A stretch of DNA of 36,835 bases, taken from contig DAHVAF010000030.1 in the NCBI GenBank assembly GCA_027314765.1, positions 1 to 36,835 on the forward strand, read 5' to 3'. The translations under genes and the position numbers were made by a program. The notes beneath the pieces were generated by a model. The model was not told the DNA's origin. It searched no databases and saw only the letters and a list, made by a program, of their open reading frames with translations. Shown piece by piece: positions 30,718 through 36,835 of this stretch (its first letter is position 1; each line of letters opens with the position of its first letter). This DNA comes from Clostridia bacterium. GTDB lineage: Bacteria; Bacillota; Sulfobacillia; RBS10-35; JAJYVM01.

Positions 30718-32541
30718 TTGCCACCTGCGCGGCGGCCCGCCCGGGCCGATGTGCCAGCCGAGCTCACCTGGGATCTCAGCGTCATCTACCCCACGCCCGC
30801 GGCCTGGGAGGCGGACCTCGCGGCCCTCGAACAGGACACGGCGGCCGTCGCGGCCTTCCGCGGACGCGTGGCGGACGGGGGACCCGCCGCGCTCCTCGGC
30901 TGCCTGCGCGCGATGGACGCCCTGCGCGAGCGCCAGGTCAAGGTCGGCTCCTACGCCAGCCTGCACGGGTCGGCGGACGGGACCGACGCGCGCTACCAGG
31001 GCTGGACGGGGCGCGCGGGGGCGGCCGGTGCCCGCATCGCCGCGGCGACGGCGTTCGTGGAGACCGAGATCCTCGCCGTGCCCGAGGACGTGCTGGCGCA
31101 GGCGTTCGCGGCCGAGCCGGGGCTTGCGCCGTACAGGCGGCAGGTCGACGAGATCCGCGCCCAGCGCGCGCACATGCTCGCGGCGGCGACCGAGGAGGCG
31201 CTGGGGGCGCTGAGCGAGGCGCTTGGGGCACCAGCGGTCGTGTACCGCCGTGCCGTGGCGGCCGACCTCGACTTCCCCGCGGTGCGCGACGAGAAGGGGG
31301 CTGAGATCCAGGCCTCCGTCGCCCGCCTGCAAAACCTCATGCAGAGCCGCGACCGCGCTGTGCGCGCCCAGGCCGCGCAGGCCCGCCTGGAGGGGCTGCG
31401 CAGGCACCGCACGACGCTGGCGGCGCTGCTGGCGGCCATGATCAACCGCAACGTGGCGCTGGCCCGCCTGCGCGGGTACGCGTCCGCCGAGGCCATGTTC
31501 CTGGAGCCGCAGCACGTGCCCGCCGCGGTCTACACGAACGTGCTCAACGTCATCCACGACGAGATGGCGCCGCCCGTGCGCCGGCTGGTGCGCCTGCGCC
31601 AGAAGATGAACAGCATCGACGAGATGCGCGAGTACGACCTCAACGCGCCGCTCGACCCGGACTTCGATCCCGAGGCGACCTTCGCGGAGGGGCAGGCGCT
31701 CATCCGCGCGGCGCTGGCGCCGCTCGGCGACGAGTACCAGGGCATCCTGGCCGACGCGTTCGCCCAGCGCTGGGTGGACCTCGCCGACAACCAGGGCAAA
31801 TCGCACGGGGCCTTCTGCAACACCATCTACGGCGTGCACAGCTACGTGATGATGACGTGGACCAACGGCATGCGCAACGTGTTCACGCTGGCGCACGAGC
31901 TGGGCCACGCGGGGCACGGGATGCTGGCCATGCGCAACCAGCGCATCGGCGACACGCGGTCGACGCGCTTCTTCGTCGAGGCGCCCTCCACGTGCAACGA
32001 GATGCTGCTCGGGCGGCACATCCTGGCGGGAACCGCCGACCCGCGGATGCGGCGCTGGGTCAGCGTGCAGTTCCTCGGCACCTTCCTGCACAACTTCGTC
32101 ACGCACCTGCTGCAGGGACACCTGGAGCACCGGCTGTACGGGCTGGCGGAGGCGGGCGAGCCGCTGACGCTGGCGGCCATCGCCGGGACCCAGAAGGAGG
32201 TCTACGAGCGCTTCTACGGGGACGCGCTCACCGTCGACGAGGGCATGTCGCTCGACTGGATGACCGTGCCGCACTACTACACCGGCCTCTACCCCTTCAC
32301 CTACGCGGCGGGGCTGGCCTGCGGGCATGCGGTGTCCGAAGCCATCGCGCGGGAGGGCGCGCCGGCGGCGGAGCGCTGGGTGCAGACGCTGAAGGCGGGC
32401 GGGACGCGGCCGCCGCTGGAGCTCATGCGCATGGCGGGCGTGGACATGACCACGACGGCGCCGCTGCGGCGGGCCGTGGCCTACTTCGGCGAGCTGGTGG
32501 GCGAGGTGGAGCGCGCGTTCCTGCTGGATCCGCGTGACTGA
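30718..32541 (+). CDS. pepF: Oligoendopeptidase F (peptidase family M3B)
   Basis: 607 residues, normal for PepF. Cytosolic zinc peptidase that cleaves peptides of roughly 6-20 residues. Seen: N-terminal WDLSVIYPTPAAWEADLAAL, a helical prolyl-endopeptidase-like domain, then the catalytic core with FCNTIYGVHSYVMMTW, the zinc motif HELGHAGHG, the third ligand in FFVEAPSTCNEMLLG, and HYYTGLYPFTYAAGLA near the end. I chose TTG at 30718 (gaggtg 8 nt upstream, family start at about residue 10); ATG 30700 and GTG 30709 are also in frame. It stands alone on its strand, 198 bp before the glutamine-synthetase gene. Confidence 0.93.
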   Translation: MPPARRPARADVPAELTWDLSVIYPTPAAWEADLAALEQDTAAVAAFRGRVADGGPAALLGCLRAMDALRERQVKVGSYASLHGSADGTDARYQGWTGRAGAAGARIAAATAFVETEILAVPEDVLAQAFAAEPGLAPYRRQVDEIRAQRAHMLAAATEEALGALSEALGAPAVVYRRAVAADLDFPAVRDEKGAEIQASVARLQNLMQSRDRAVRAQAAQARLEGLRRHRTTLAALLAAMINRNVALARLRGYASAEAMFLEPQHVPAAVYTNVLNVIHDEMAPPVRRLVRLRQKMNSIDEMREYDLNAPLDPDFDPEATFAEGQALIRAALAPLGDEYQGILADAFAQRWVDLADNQGKSHGAFCNTIYGVHSYVMMTWTNGMRNVFTLAHELGHAGHGMLAMRNQRIGDTRSTRFFVEAPSTCNEMLLGRHILAGTADPRMRRWVSVQFLGTFLHNFVTHLLQGHLEHRLYGLAEAGEPLTLAAIAGTQKEVYERFYGDALTVDEGMSLDWMTVPHYYTGLYPFTYAAGLACGHAVSEAIAREGAPAAERWVQTLKAGGTRPPLELMRMAGVDMTTTAPLRRAVAYFGELVGEVERAFLLDPRD

Positions 32542-32739
32542 GCGGCTGAGCGGGGCGCGCGGCTGAGCGACGGAGTGGTGCGGCGGGCGCCAGGGTGCGG
32601 GGCAGGCGCCAGGGTGGGAGGCGGGCACCGGGGTCCGAGGCGGGCGTGGGGTGCGGCGCGGGCGCGGCGGTGACGGTGCGCTGAGGACGCGACCGGGCGG
32701 CCACACGGCGAGCGGCGAGAAAGGGGGCGCTGGGCGACG

Positions 32740-34044
32740 ATGCTGGCGCAGCAGCAGCTGCAGGCGGACGGCGTGCGCCTGCTGCGCTGCCTCTACTGCG
32801 ACAACTCCGGCCTGATCCGCGGCAAGGCCGTCGCGCCGCGGGAGCTCGGGGCCGACGGAATGGCGGGCGGCGTGGGCCTCACCCCGGCCATGATGGCGAT
32901 GAACATGCTGGACCAGCTGCAACCCTTCCCCGGCATGGGCGTCGTCGGCGACGTGCGCATGGTGCCTGACCCCGCCACGTACCGCCCCCTGCCCTTCGCC
33001 CCCGGCTATGGCGCCGCCATCTGCGACCTGCATGCGCGCGCTGCGGATGGCACGCTCCGCCCGTGGGCGGCCTGCCCGCGGACCTTCCTGCGCCGGATGG
33101 CCGCCGAGGCCGCCGCCACAGGCTTTGGCGTGCTGGCCGGCTTCGAGGGCGAGTTCAGCCTCTGCGTGCGCACGCCGGAGGGCGGCCTGCGCCCGGCGGA
33201 TGCGACCAACTGCTTCGCCGCCGTCGGCATGATGGAGCTCGGCGACGTGGCCCTGGCCATGGTCGACGCGCTGGAGGCCATCGGCGTGCCGGTGCTGCTG
33301 TACTGTCCGGAGCTCGGCCACGGCCAGCACGAGATCGCGACCGCCCCGGCGCCCGACGTGGCGGCGGCCGACCGCCAGATCCTGTTCCGCGAGGCCGTGC
33401 GCGCGGTGGCCTGGCGCCACGCCCTGGCCGCCAGCTTCGCCCCCAAGCCGTTCCCCGACCAGGCCGGCAACGGCGCCCACCTGCACTGGAGCCTCTGGGA
33501 CCCGGGCTTTGTCGTGCCGCGCCAATGGCGCGGCGATGAACTTTCCGATGAGGGCGGGTGGTTTTTGGCGGGGGTGCTTCAGCACCTGCCGGCCCTGCTG
33601 GCCCTCACCTGCCCGAGCGTGAACTCCTACCGCCGGCTGCGCCCGGGGGCCTGGGCCTCGGCGACGGTCAGCTGGGGGGCGCAGAATAAGGAGGCAGCCG
33701 TCAGGCTGCTGCCGCCGGGGGCCGGCGCGAACGCCGAGCTGAAGGCGTGCGACCACACCTGCAACCCGTACCTGGCGCTGGGCGGGCTGATCGCCTGCGG
33801 GTTGGACGGCGTGCAACGCCATCTGACCTTGCCCGGCGAGGCCACCGAAGATCCCGCGGCGCTGAGCGGGGTGGCCGCGCTTCCTGCGCGGCTGGAGGAC
33901 GCCCTCGACGCTCTGGAGGCGGACCAAGTGCTGGCCGGGGCGATGGGTCCGATCCTCCACGGCTCGTTCCTCGCGGTGAAGCGCTCCGAGGTGGCGGCCT
34001 TTGCGGAGCGCGACGACATTCCGGACCACATCCTGAGGTTTTAG
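32740..34044 (+). CDS. Glutamine-synthetase-fold enzyme, probable gamma-glutamyl ligase on another amine
   Basis: 434 residues. Beta-grasp N-domain: LRCLYCDNSGLIRGKAVAP. Catalytic domain: metal ligands in GFEGEFSL, LGHGQHEIATAPAPD, AGNGAHLHWSLWD, then NSYRRLRPGAWASATVSWG and CNPYLALGGLIACGLDGV. The stretch that reads NR...R.P...R.E.R..D in true GlnA is changed to QNKEAAVRLLPP and NAELKACD, so two arginines that handle glutamate/ammonia are replaced. No adenylylation-site motif. This points to gamma-glutamylation of an amine other than ammonia, as in PuuA, IpuC or FluG-type enzymes. The next gene starts 2 nt after the stop and encodes the other half of a FluG-like pair. Confidence 0.88.
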   Translation: MLAQQQLQADGVRLLRCLYCDNSGLIRGKAVAPRELGADGMAGGVGLTPAMMAMNMLDQLQPFPGMGVVGDVRMVPDPATYRPLPFAPGYGAAICDLHARAADGTLRPWAACPRTFLRRMAAEAAATGFGVLAGFEGEFSLCVRTPEGGLRPADATNCFAAVGMMELGDVALAMVDALEAIGVPVLLYCPELGHGQHEIATAPAPDVAAADRQILFREAVRAVAWRHALAASFAPKPFPDQAGNGAHLHWSLWDPGFVVPRQWRGDELSDEGGWFLAGVLQHLPALLALTCPSVNSYRRLRPGAWASATVSWGAQNKEAAVRLLPPGAGANAELKACDHTCNPYLALGGLIACGLDGVQRHLTLPGEATEDPAALSGVAALPARLEDALDALEADQVLAGAMGPILHGSFLAVKRSEVAAFAERDDIPDHILRF

Positions 34045-34046
34045 CC

Positions 34047-35150
34047 ATGGATCTCACGGGCATCCCGGTGATCGACCACCACGTCCACGCGCTGCGGCGG
34101 GCGCATCCGGCGGACGCGATGGCCTACCGCGCGGCCTTTACCGAGAGCGGCGACCCTGTGCAGATCCGCGACCACGTGCCCCACAGCGTCTACTACCGGT
34201 GGCTGCTGCGGGAGATGGCGGGTGTGCTGGGCTGCCCGCCGACCGAGGAAGCGGTGCTGGAGGCGCGCCAGCGGTACGCGACGCCGGCGGATCTGGCCCG
34301 TGTCCTCTGGCCGCGCGCCAACATCGCCGCGATGCTCTTCGACACCGGCTTCCTGCGTGAGCAGATGCTGTCCCCCGCCGAGATGGAGGCGGCGACCGGG
34401 ATCCGCAGCCTTGAGGTCGTCCGGCTCGAGGTGCTGGCCGAGGACCTGATCGCGGAGAGCCGGACGTTCGAGGAACTGCGTGAGTCATGGCGCGCTGCTG
34501 TCGGAAGTCTGCGCGACCGCGGCGCGGTCGCGGCCAAATCCATCGCCGCGTACCGCACGGGGCTGGCCATCCTGCCCATGGGCCGAGACCTCGCCGCCGC
34601 CGCGTTCCGGCCGGGCCGCCGGCGCCTGGCATCCAAGCCCCTGCTGGACTTCCTGCTGTGGGAGGCCTTCCCGCTGCTGGCGCGGCAGGGTCTTCCGATT
34701 CAGTTCCACGTCGGGTACGGCGACGCGGACGCGGACCAGCGGCTGGCCAACCCGCTGCACCTGCGGGGCGTGCTGCAGGAGCCATCGCTGCGCGGCATGC
34801 CCGTGTTGCTGCTGCACTGCTACCCGTATGTGCGGGAAGCCGGTATTCTCGCCGCCACATACGCCCACGTGGCTTTTGACTGCTCCCTCATCATTCCCTT
34901 GGGAGTTGCTGGCGCGGCTCGTTACCTCGCCGAGGCGCTGGAGCTGGCGCCCGCGACCAAGCTGCTGTATGCCTCCGACGCCCACTCCTGGCCGGAGGGG
35001 CACTGGCTCGGCGCGCGGGTCTACCGCCAGGCCCTCGGCGGGGCCCTGGCCGCGGCGCACCGCGCCGGCCACGTTTCGGCCGGCGAGGCGGAGGATGACG
35101 CGGCGGCCGTCCTCGGCGGCAACGCGCGCCGCATTTACAGCCTGGGCTGA
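34047..35150 (+). CDS. Amidohydrolase (FluG/NodGS N-domain-like), partner of the GS homologue
   Basis: 367 residues. TIM-barrel amidohydrolase: IPVIDHHVHALRRAHP (metal HxH), barrel strands AILPMG, LPIQFHVGYGDADADQRLANP, MPVLLLHCYPYVREAGILA (His), and the metal Asp in LLYASDAHSWPEGHW, then AAVLGGNARRIYSLG. The layout matches the nodulin-like half of FluG/NodGS fusion proteins. ATG at 34047 has gagg 8 nt upstream inside the end of the GS gene; the two are almost certainly one operon and translationally linked. A likely role is to hydrolyse or release the amine or amide that the GS homologue glutamylates, but this is inference. Confidence 0.87.
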   Translation: MDLTGIPVIDHHVHALRRAHPADAMAYRAAFTESGDPVQIRDHVPHSVYYRWLLREMAGVLGCPPTEEAVLEARQRYATPADLARVLWPRANIAAMLFDTGFLREQMLSPAEMEAATGIRSLEVVRLEVLAEDLIAESRTFEELRESWRAAVGSLRDRGAVAAKSIAAYRTGLAILPMGRDLAAAAFRPGRRRLASKPLLDFLLWEAFPLLARQGLPIQFHVGYGDADADQRLANPLHLRGVLQEPSLRGMPVLLLHCYPYVREAGILAATYAHVAFDCSLIIPLGVAGAARYLAEALELAPATKLLYASDAHSWPEGHWLGARVYRQALGGALAAAHRAGHVSAGEAEDDAAAVLGGNARRIYSLG

Positions 35151-35193
35151 CGGCCCCCTCGCCTTGGCAAGAGCCGGCACTTGGCCGGTTGGC

Positions 35194-35222
35194 TTGACAT
35201 GTGCCATCGTGCGCGGTATGTA
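35194..35222 (+). promoter_or_regulatory. Sigma-A-type promoter of sdpRI
   Basis: ttgaca at 35194-35199, 17-nt spacer, tatgta at 35217-35222. The -35 box is perfect and the spacing ideal; the -10 box keeps the first TAT. It is the clearest promoter in the window and overlaps the operator below. Confidence 0.75.
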
Positions 35223-35243
35223 GATATGTGCCTACATATCTAC
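35220..35243 (+). promoter_or_regulatory. Operator: perfect inverted repeat for the ArsR-family regulator
   Basis: gtagatatgt and acatatctac form a perfect 10-bp inverted repeat with the spacer gcct. It is AT-rich in a very GC-rich genome and overlaps the -10 box. Binding of the dimeric regulator encoded just downstream would block transcription, as for SdpR autorepression. Confidence 0.8.
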
Positions 35244-35259
35244 GCGAGGTTGGCGACGT

Positions 35260-35535
35260 GTGGGTTTGAGCGACACGTTTCAGGCGCTGGCGGACCCGAC
35301 GCGGCGGGAGATCCTGCGCATGCTCGCCGCGGGCGAGCTCAGCGCGGGCGAGATCGCCGATCGCTTCTCGATCGCGCGCCCGAGCGTCTCCCACCACCTG
35401 GCGGTCCTGCGCGCCGCCGGCCTCGTTACGGATGAGCGCCGTGGCCAGCACATCGTCTACAGCCTGGACGCCACCGTGTTCCAGGAGGCCCTGGCCTGGG
35501 CGGTGGCGCTTGTGCGGCGCGGGGAGGAGACATGA
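35260..35535 (+). CDS. sdpR: ArsR/SdpR-family autorepressor
   Basis: 91 residues. A winged-helix repressor: FQALADPTRREILRMLAAGE, ELSAGEIADRFSIARPSVSHH as the recognition helix-turn-helix, LAVLRAAGLVTDERRGQH (wing) and IVYSLDATVF. There are no metal-binding cysteines, so it is of the metal-independent SdpR type, whose activity is relieved when SdpI sequesters it at the membrane in Bacillus. GTG at 35260 has gagg 10 nt upstream; TTG 35266 is an alternative. Its stop overlaps the sdpI start (ATGA). Confidence 0.88.
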   Translation: MGLSDTFQALADPTRREILRMLAAGELSAGEIADRFSIARPSVSHHLAVLRAAGLVTDERRGQHIVYSLDATVFQEALAWAVALVRRGEET

Positions 35536-36209
35536 GCGAGTACCGGATCGACCGGCACATGGTCGCCGAGGACTGGCCGCTGTGGCTGCTGATCCTGGCG
35601 GAGCTCGCGGCGGGCCTGATCCTGCTGCCGCACCTGGCGGGGCCGGTCCCAGTGCACTTTGGCCTCAACGGGCAGCCCAACCGCTGGCAACCCGCGCGCG
35701 AGGCCGTGCTGATCATGCCGCTCCTGACGACAGTGCTCTACCTCGTCCTGCTGCTCGGGCCGCTGATCGACCCGCGCCGGCGCAACTACGCCGCCTTCGG
35801 GCCGACGCTGCGCATCGTGCGCTGGGCGATCGTCCTGCTCCTCGTCGCCGTGCAGGGGGCGGCCCTGGCCTCGGCCGCCGGGACACCGCTGGCCGGCCGG
35901 ACCATCCCGCGGGTGGTTGCGGCCGTCCTGCTCCTGGTCCCCGGCAATTCGATGGGCCGCCTGCGCCCGAACTGGTTCTTCGGCATCCGCACACCCTGGA
36001 CCCTGAGCTCGGACGAGGTCTGGCGCGACACGCACCGGCTCGCGGGCCGCTGCATGGTGATCGCCGGCCTGGTCGCCGTGCCGCTGGTGTTTGTGGCGAC
36101 GCTCTGGGCGACCGAGGCTTCCGTCGGGCTGCTGCTGACGGCCGTCATCGTCCCGGCCGTATACTCCTACTTCCGCTACAGGGCGGTGACGTCGCCGCGG
36201 CAGCGCTGA
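35532..36209 (+). CDS. sdpI: SdpI-family immunity / membrane signal protein
   Basis: 225 residues, with six hydrophobic segments. N-terminal DUF1648 motif VPVHFGLNGQPNRW, then SdpI signature GNSMGRLRPNWFFGIRTPWTLSSDEVWRDTH followed by further hydrophobic segments LVAVPLVFVATLWA and LLLTAVIVPAVYSYF. In Bacillus, SdpI protects against the SdpC toxin and also binds SdpR at the membrane. No toxin gene (sdpC) is seen here, so it may serve as orphan immunity against a neighbour's toxin or as a stress sensor. The ATG overlaps sdpR. Confidence 0.9.
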   Translation: MSEYRIDRHMVAEDWPLWLLILAELAAGLILLPHLAGPVPVHFGLNGQPNRWQPAREAVLIMPLLTTVLYLVLLLGPLIDPRRRNYAAFGPTLRIVRWAIVLLLVAVQGAALASAAGTPLAGRTIPRVVAAVLLLVPGNSMGRLRPNWFFGIRTPWTLSSDEVWRDTHRLAGRCMVIAGLVAVPLVFVATLWATEASVGLLLTAVIVPAVYSYFRYRAVTSPRQR

Positions 36210-36242
36210 CCCTGGCCGCGGCACCGGGAGGGCAAAGGTGAA

Positions 36243-36650
36243 ATGACCAGTCGGCCCTATACCGTTCTGGGGGCGCTCATCGGCGCGGTATGTGTCTATA
36301 CCTTGGTCCACCTGCTCTTCTCAGGCCAGACCCGGAGTCTGCCAACCTACCTGGTGCAGGGCGTCCTCATCGGCTGCGGGCTGTCGCTTGTCACGGCCCA
36401 GGTTCTCGCGAGGATCAGGGCCGTGAACGTCAACGGCTGGATGACCATGTTCCGACGCGGCGTGCCGGGCAACGGCATGTTCATGCGGGCCGCGTCCTCC
36501 ATGATGTCCCTGGGTCCCGTGAACGTGCCGCAGGAGGCCAGTGGTGGGACGATCCACCAGGTCGGCACCGGGATCAACCCCGGAGGCGGTTCGAAAGCTG
36601 TCGCTCGCCCCTTCCGCCGCCTCCCGCTCCACCAGACGAACGCGCGCTGA
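36243..36650 (+). CDS. Small membrane protein of unknown function
   Basis: 135 residues. Two hydrophobic segments (VLGALIGAVCVYTLVHLLF and YLVQGVLIGCGLSLVTAQVLA) are followed by a cytosolic or external tail rich in Gly, Met and Arg (NGMFMRAASSMMSLG, GTGINPGGGSKAV). No family recognised. The ATG at 36243 has aaaggtga upstream and lies 33 bp after sdpI, so it may be the third gene of the sdpRI transcript. The group II intron lies 46 bp beyond its stop. Confidence 0.55.
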   Translation: MTSRPYTVLGALIGAVCVYTLVHLLFSGQTRSLPTYLVQGVLIGCGLSLVTAQVLARIRAVNVNGWMTMFRRGVPGNGMFMRAASSMMSLGPVNVPQEASGGTIHQVGTGINPGGGSKAVARPFRRLPLHQTNAR

Positions 36651-36696
36651 CGACCGCCATACCATCCAGGACCTGCCGCACGACCTGCAGCATAAG

Positions 36697-36835
36697 GTGA
36701 GTAGCCCCGGGGGGTTTCACCCCGGGGCCCTCGCAGAACCGGACGTGAACGTCTCCGCTCATCCGGCTCCCCCTATTCCGCCGCCGGAAGGATTCCCATT
36801 TGCCAGTGTGCGAAAAGCTCCGGCTGCCGCTGTGC
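36697..36835 (-). mobile_element. Group II intron, 3' end (domains V and VI), continues past the right edge
   Basis: Read on the minus strand. Domain V is a 34-nt hairpin at 36736-36769 that begins gagccgg, with a gaga-type tetraloop and ends ccggttc. Domain VI follows as a GC-rich hairpin (gccccgggg/ccccggggc core), and the intron ends near ctactcac at 36697, close to the ctacttcac end of the lactococcal intron. Only the 3' end is present; the 5' part and most of the encoded maturase lie beyond the window. Confidence 0.85.
36773..36835 (-). CDS. ltrA: Group II intron reverse transcriptase/maturase, C-terminal 20 residues
   Basis: The reading frame ends QPELFAHWQMGILPAAE and stops at 36773, 3 nt before domain V. 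The LFAHWQ.G..P ending is typical of intron-encoded reverse transcriptase-maturases of bacterial group II introns. Only the C-terminus lies in the window, so reverse transcriptase and endonuclease domains cannot be judged. Confidence 0.7.
   Translation of the reverse strand, partial: AQRQPELFAHWQMGILPAAE

Noticed and set aside
32542-32739. Repeats or a small gene between pepF and the GS homologue
   Set aside because: The segment shows only loose ggcgggcgc-type similarity between short stretches, not enough to define a unit, and no credible short gene.
30151-34029. A 1292-codon minus-strand open frame opposite pepF and the GS homologue
   Set aside because: It is a shadow of real plus-strand genes with strong family motifs; its translation is rich in Arg, His, Gly and Ala with no domain, as expected from GC-rich antisense frames.
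36690-36705. Spliceosome-like ag/gtgagt junction
   Set aside because: Coincidence created by the complement of the group II intron 3' end.

Overview
The window is a very GC-rich bacterial chromosome segment (GC is plainly dominant, especially at third codon positions). It carries about 34 protein genes, one tRNA gene, one clear pseudogene and the 3' end of a group II intron. Frequent GTG, TTG and probably CTG starts, a cysteine desulfurase-thiI pair, a YlxP/DUF503 gene, a PspA/PspAA/PspAB/HtpX module, an SdpR-SdpI pair and a selenocysteine tRNA would suit a GC-rich Bacillota lineage (Symbiobacterium/Thermaerobacter-like). Chloroflexota or Actinomycetota cannot be excluded, and the sequence alone does not settle the taxon.

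Layout. 1-2006 (minus): leucyl aminopeptidase (3' end off the window) and a free-methionine-sulfoxide-reductase-like GAF protein whose C-terminus is a 13-residue tandem repeat. 2137-5279 (plus): molybdopterin oxidoreductase coupled to a sugar-1-phosphate nucleotidyltransferase. 5280-8082: a repeat array, an SH3 protein, a methyltransferase, an M20 peptidase reduced to its two ends by an internal deletion, and an amidohydrolase. 8182-10738: envelope-stress module htpX-pspAB facing pspA-pspAA across a strong terminator. 10739-11578: gene-free repeat field. 11579-13863 (minus): cysteine desulfurase and ThiI, which together deliver sulfur for thiouridine and/or thiazole. 14053-16047: GH15 glucoamylase, followed by a minisatellite grown from its own 3' end. 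16482-20493: an Old Yellow Enzyme, a MinD/TadZ-like P-loop protein with a degenerate Walker A motif, a winged-helix/zinc-ribbon protein, a metallophosphoesterase and DUF503, with a palindromic REP-like element scattered among them. 20651-25450: alpha/beta hydrolase, methyltransferase, two small membrane proteins and a two-component system. 25457-27184: a two-lobed aspartic-protease-like protein and a membrane-anchored protein. 27181-30316: radical SAM protein, tRNA-Sec, a lipoprotein and an MFS transporter. 30718-35150: oligoendopeptidase F, then a glutamine-synthetase homologue directly followed by an amidohydrolase, the same two activities that are fused in FluG/NodGS proteins. 35220-36650: sdpR-sdpI with a perfect operator and promoter, and a small membrane protein. 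36697-36835: 3' end of a group II intron.

Most unusual points: (1) tandem repeat arrays sit at gene 3' ends, and in two cases the gene's own tail is visibly the seed; (2) three genes lack any ATG/GTG/TTG start in the right place but have a good Shine-Dalgarno sequence at normal distance from an in-frame CTG; (3) the glutamine-synthetase/amidohydrolase pair; (4) the complete PspA-PspAA-PspAB-HtpX set; (5) the P-loop protein with arginine in place of both signature lysines.
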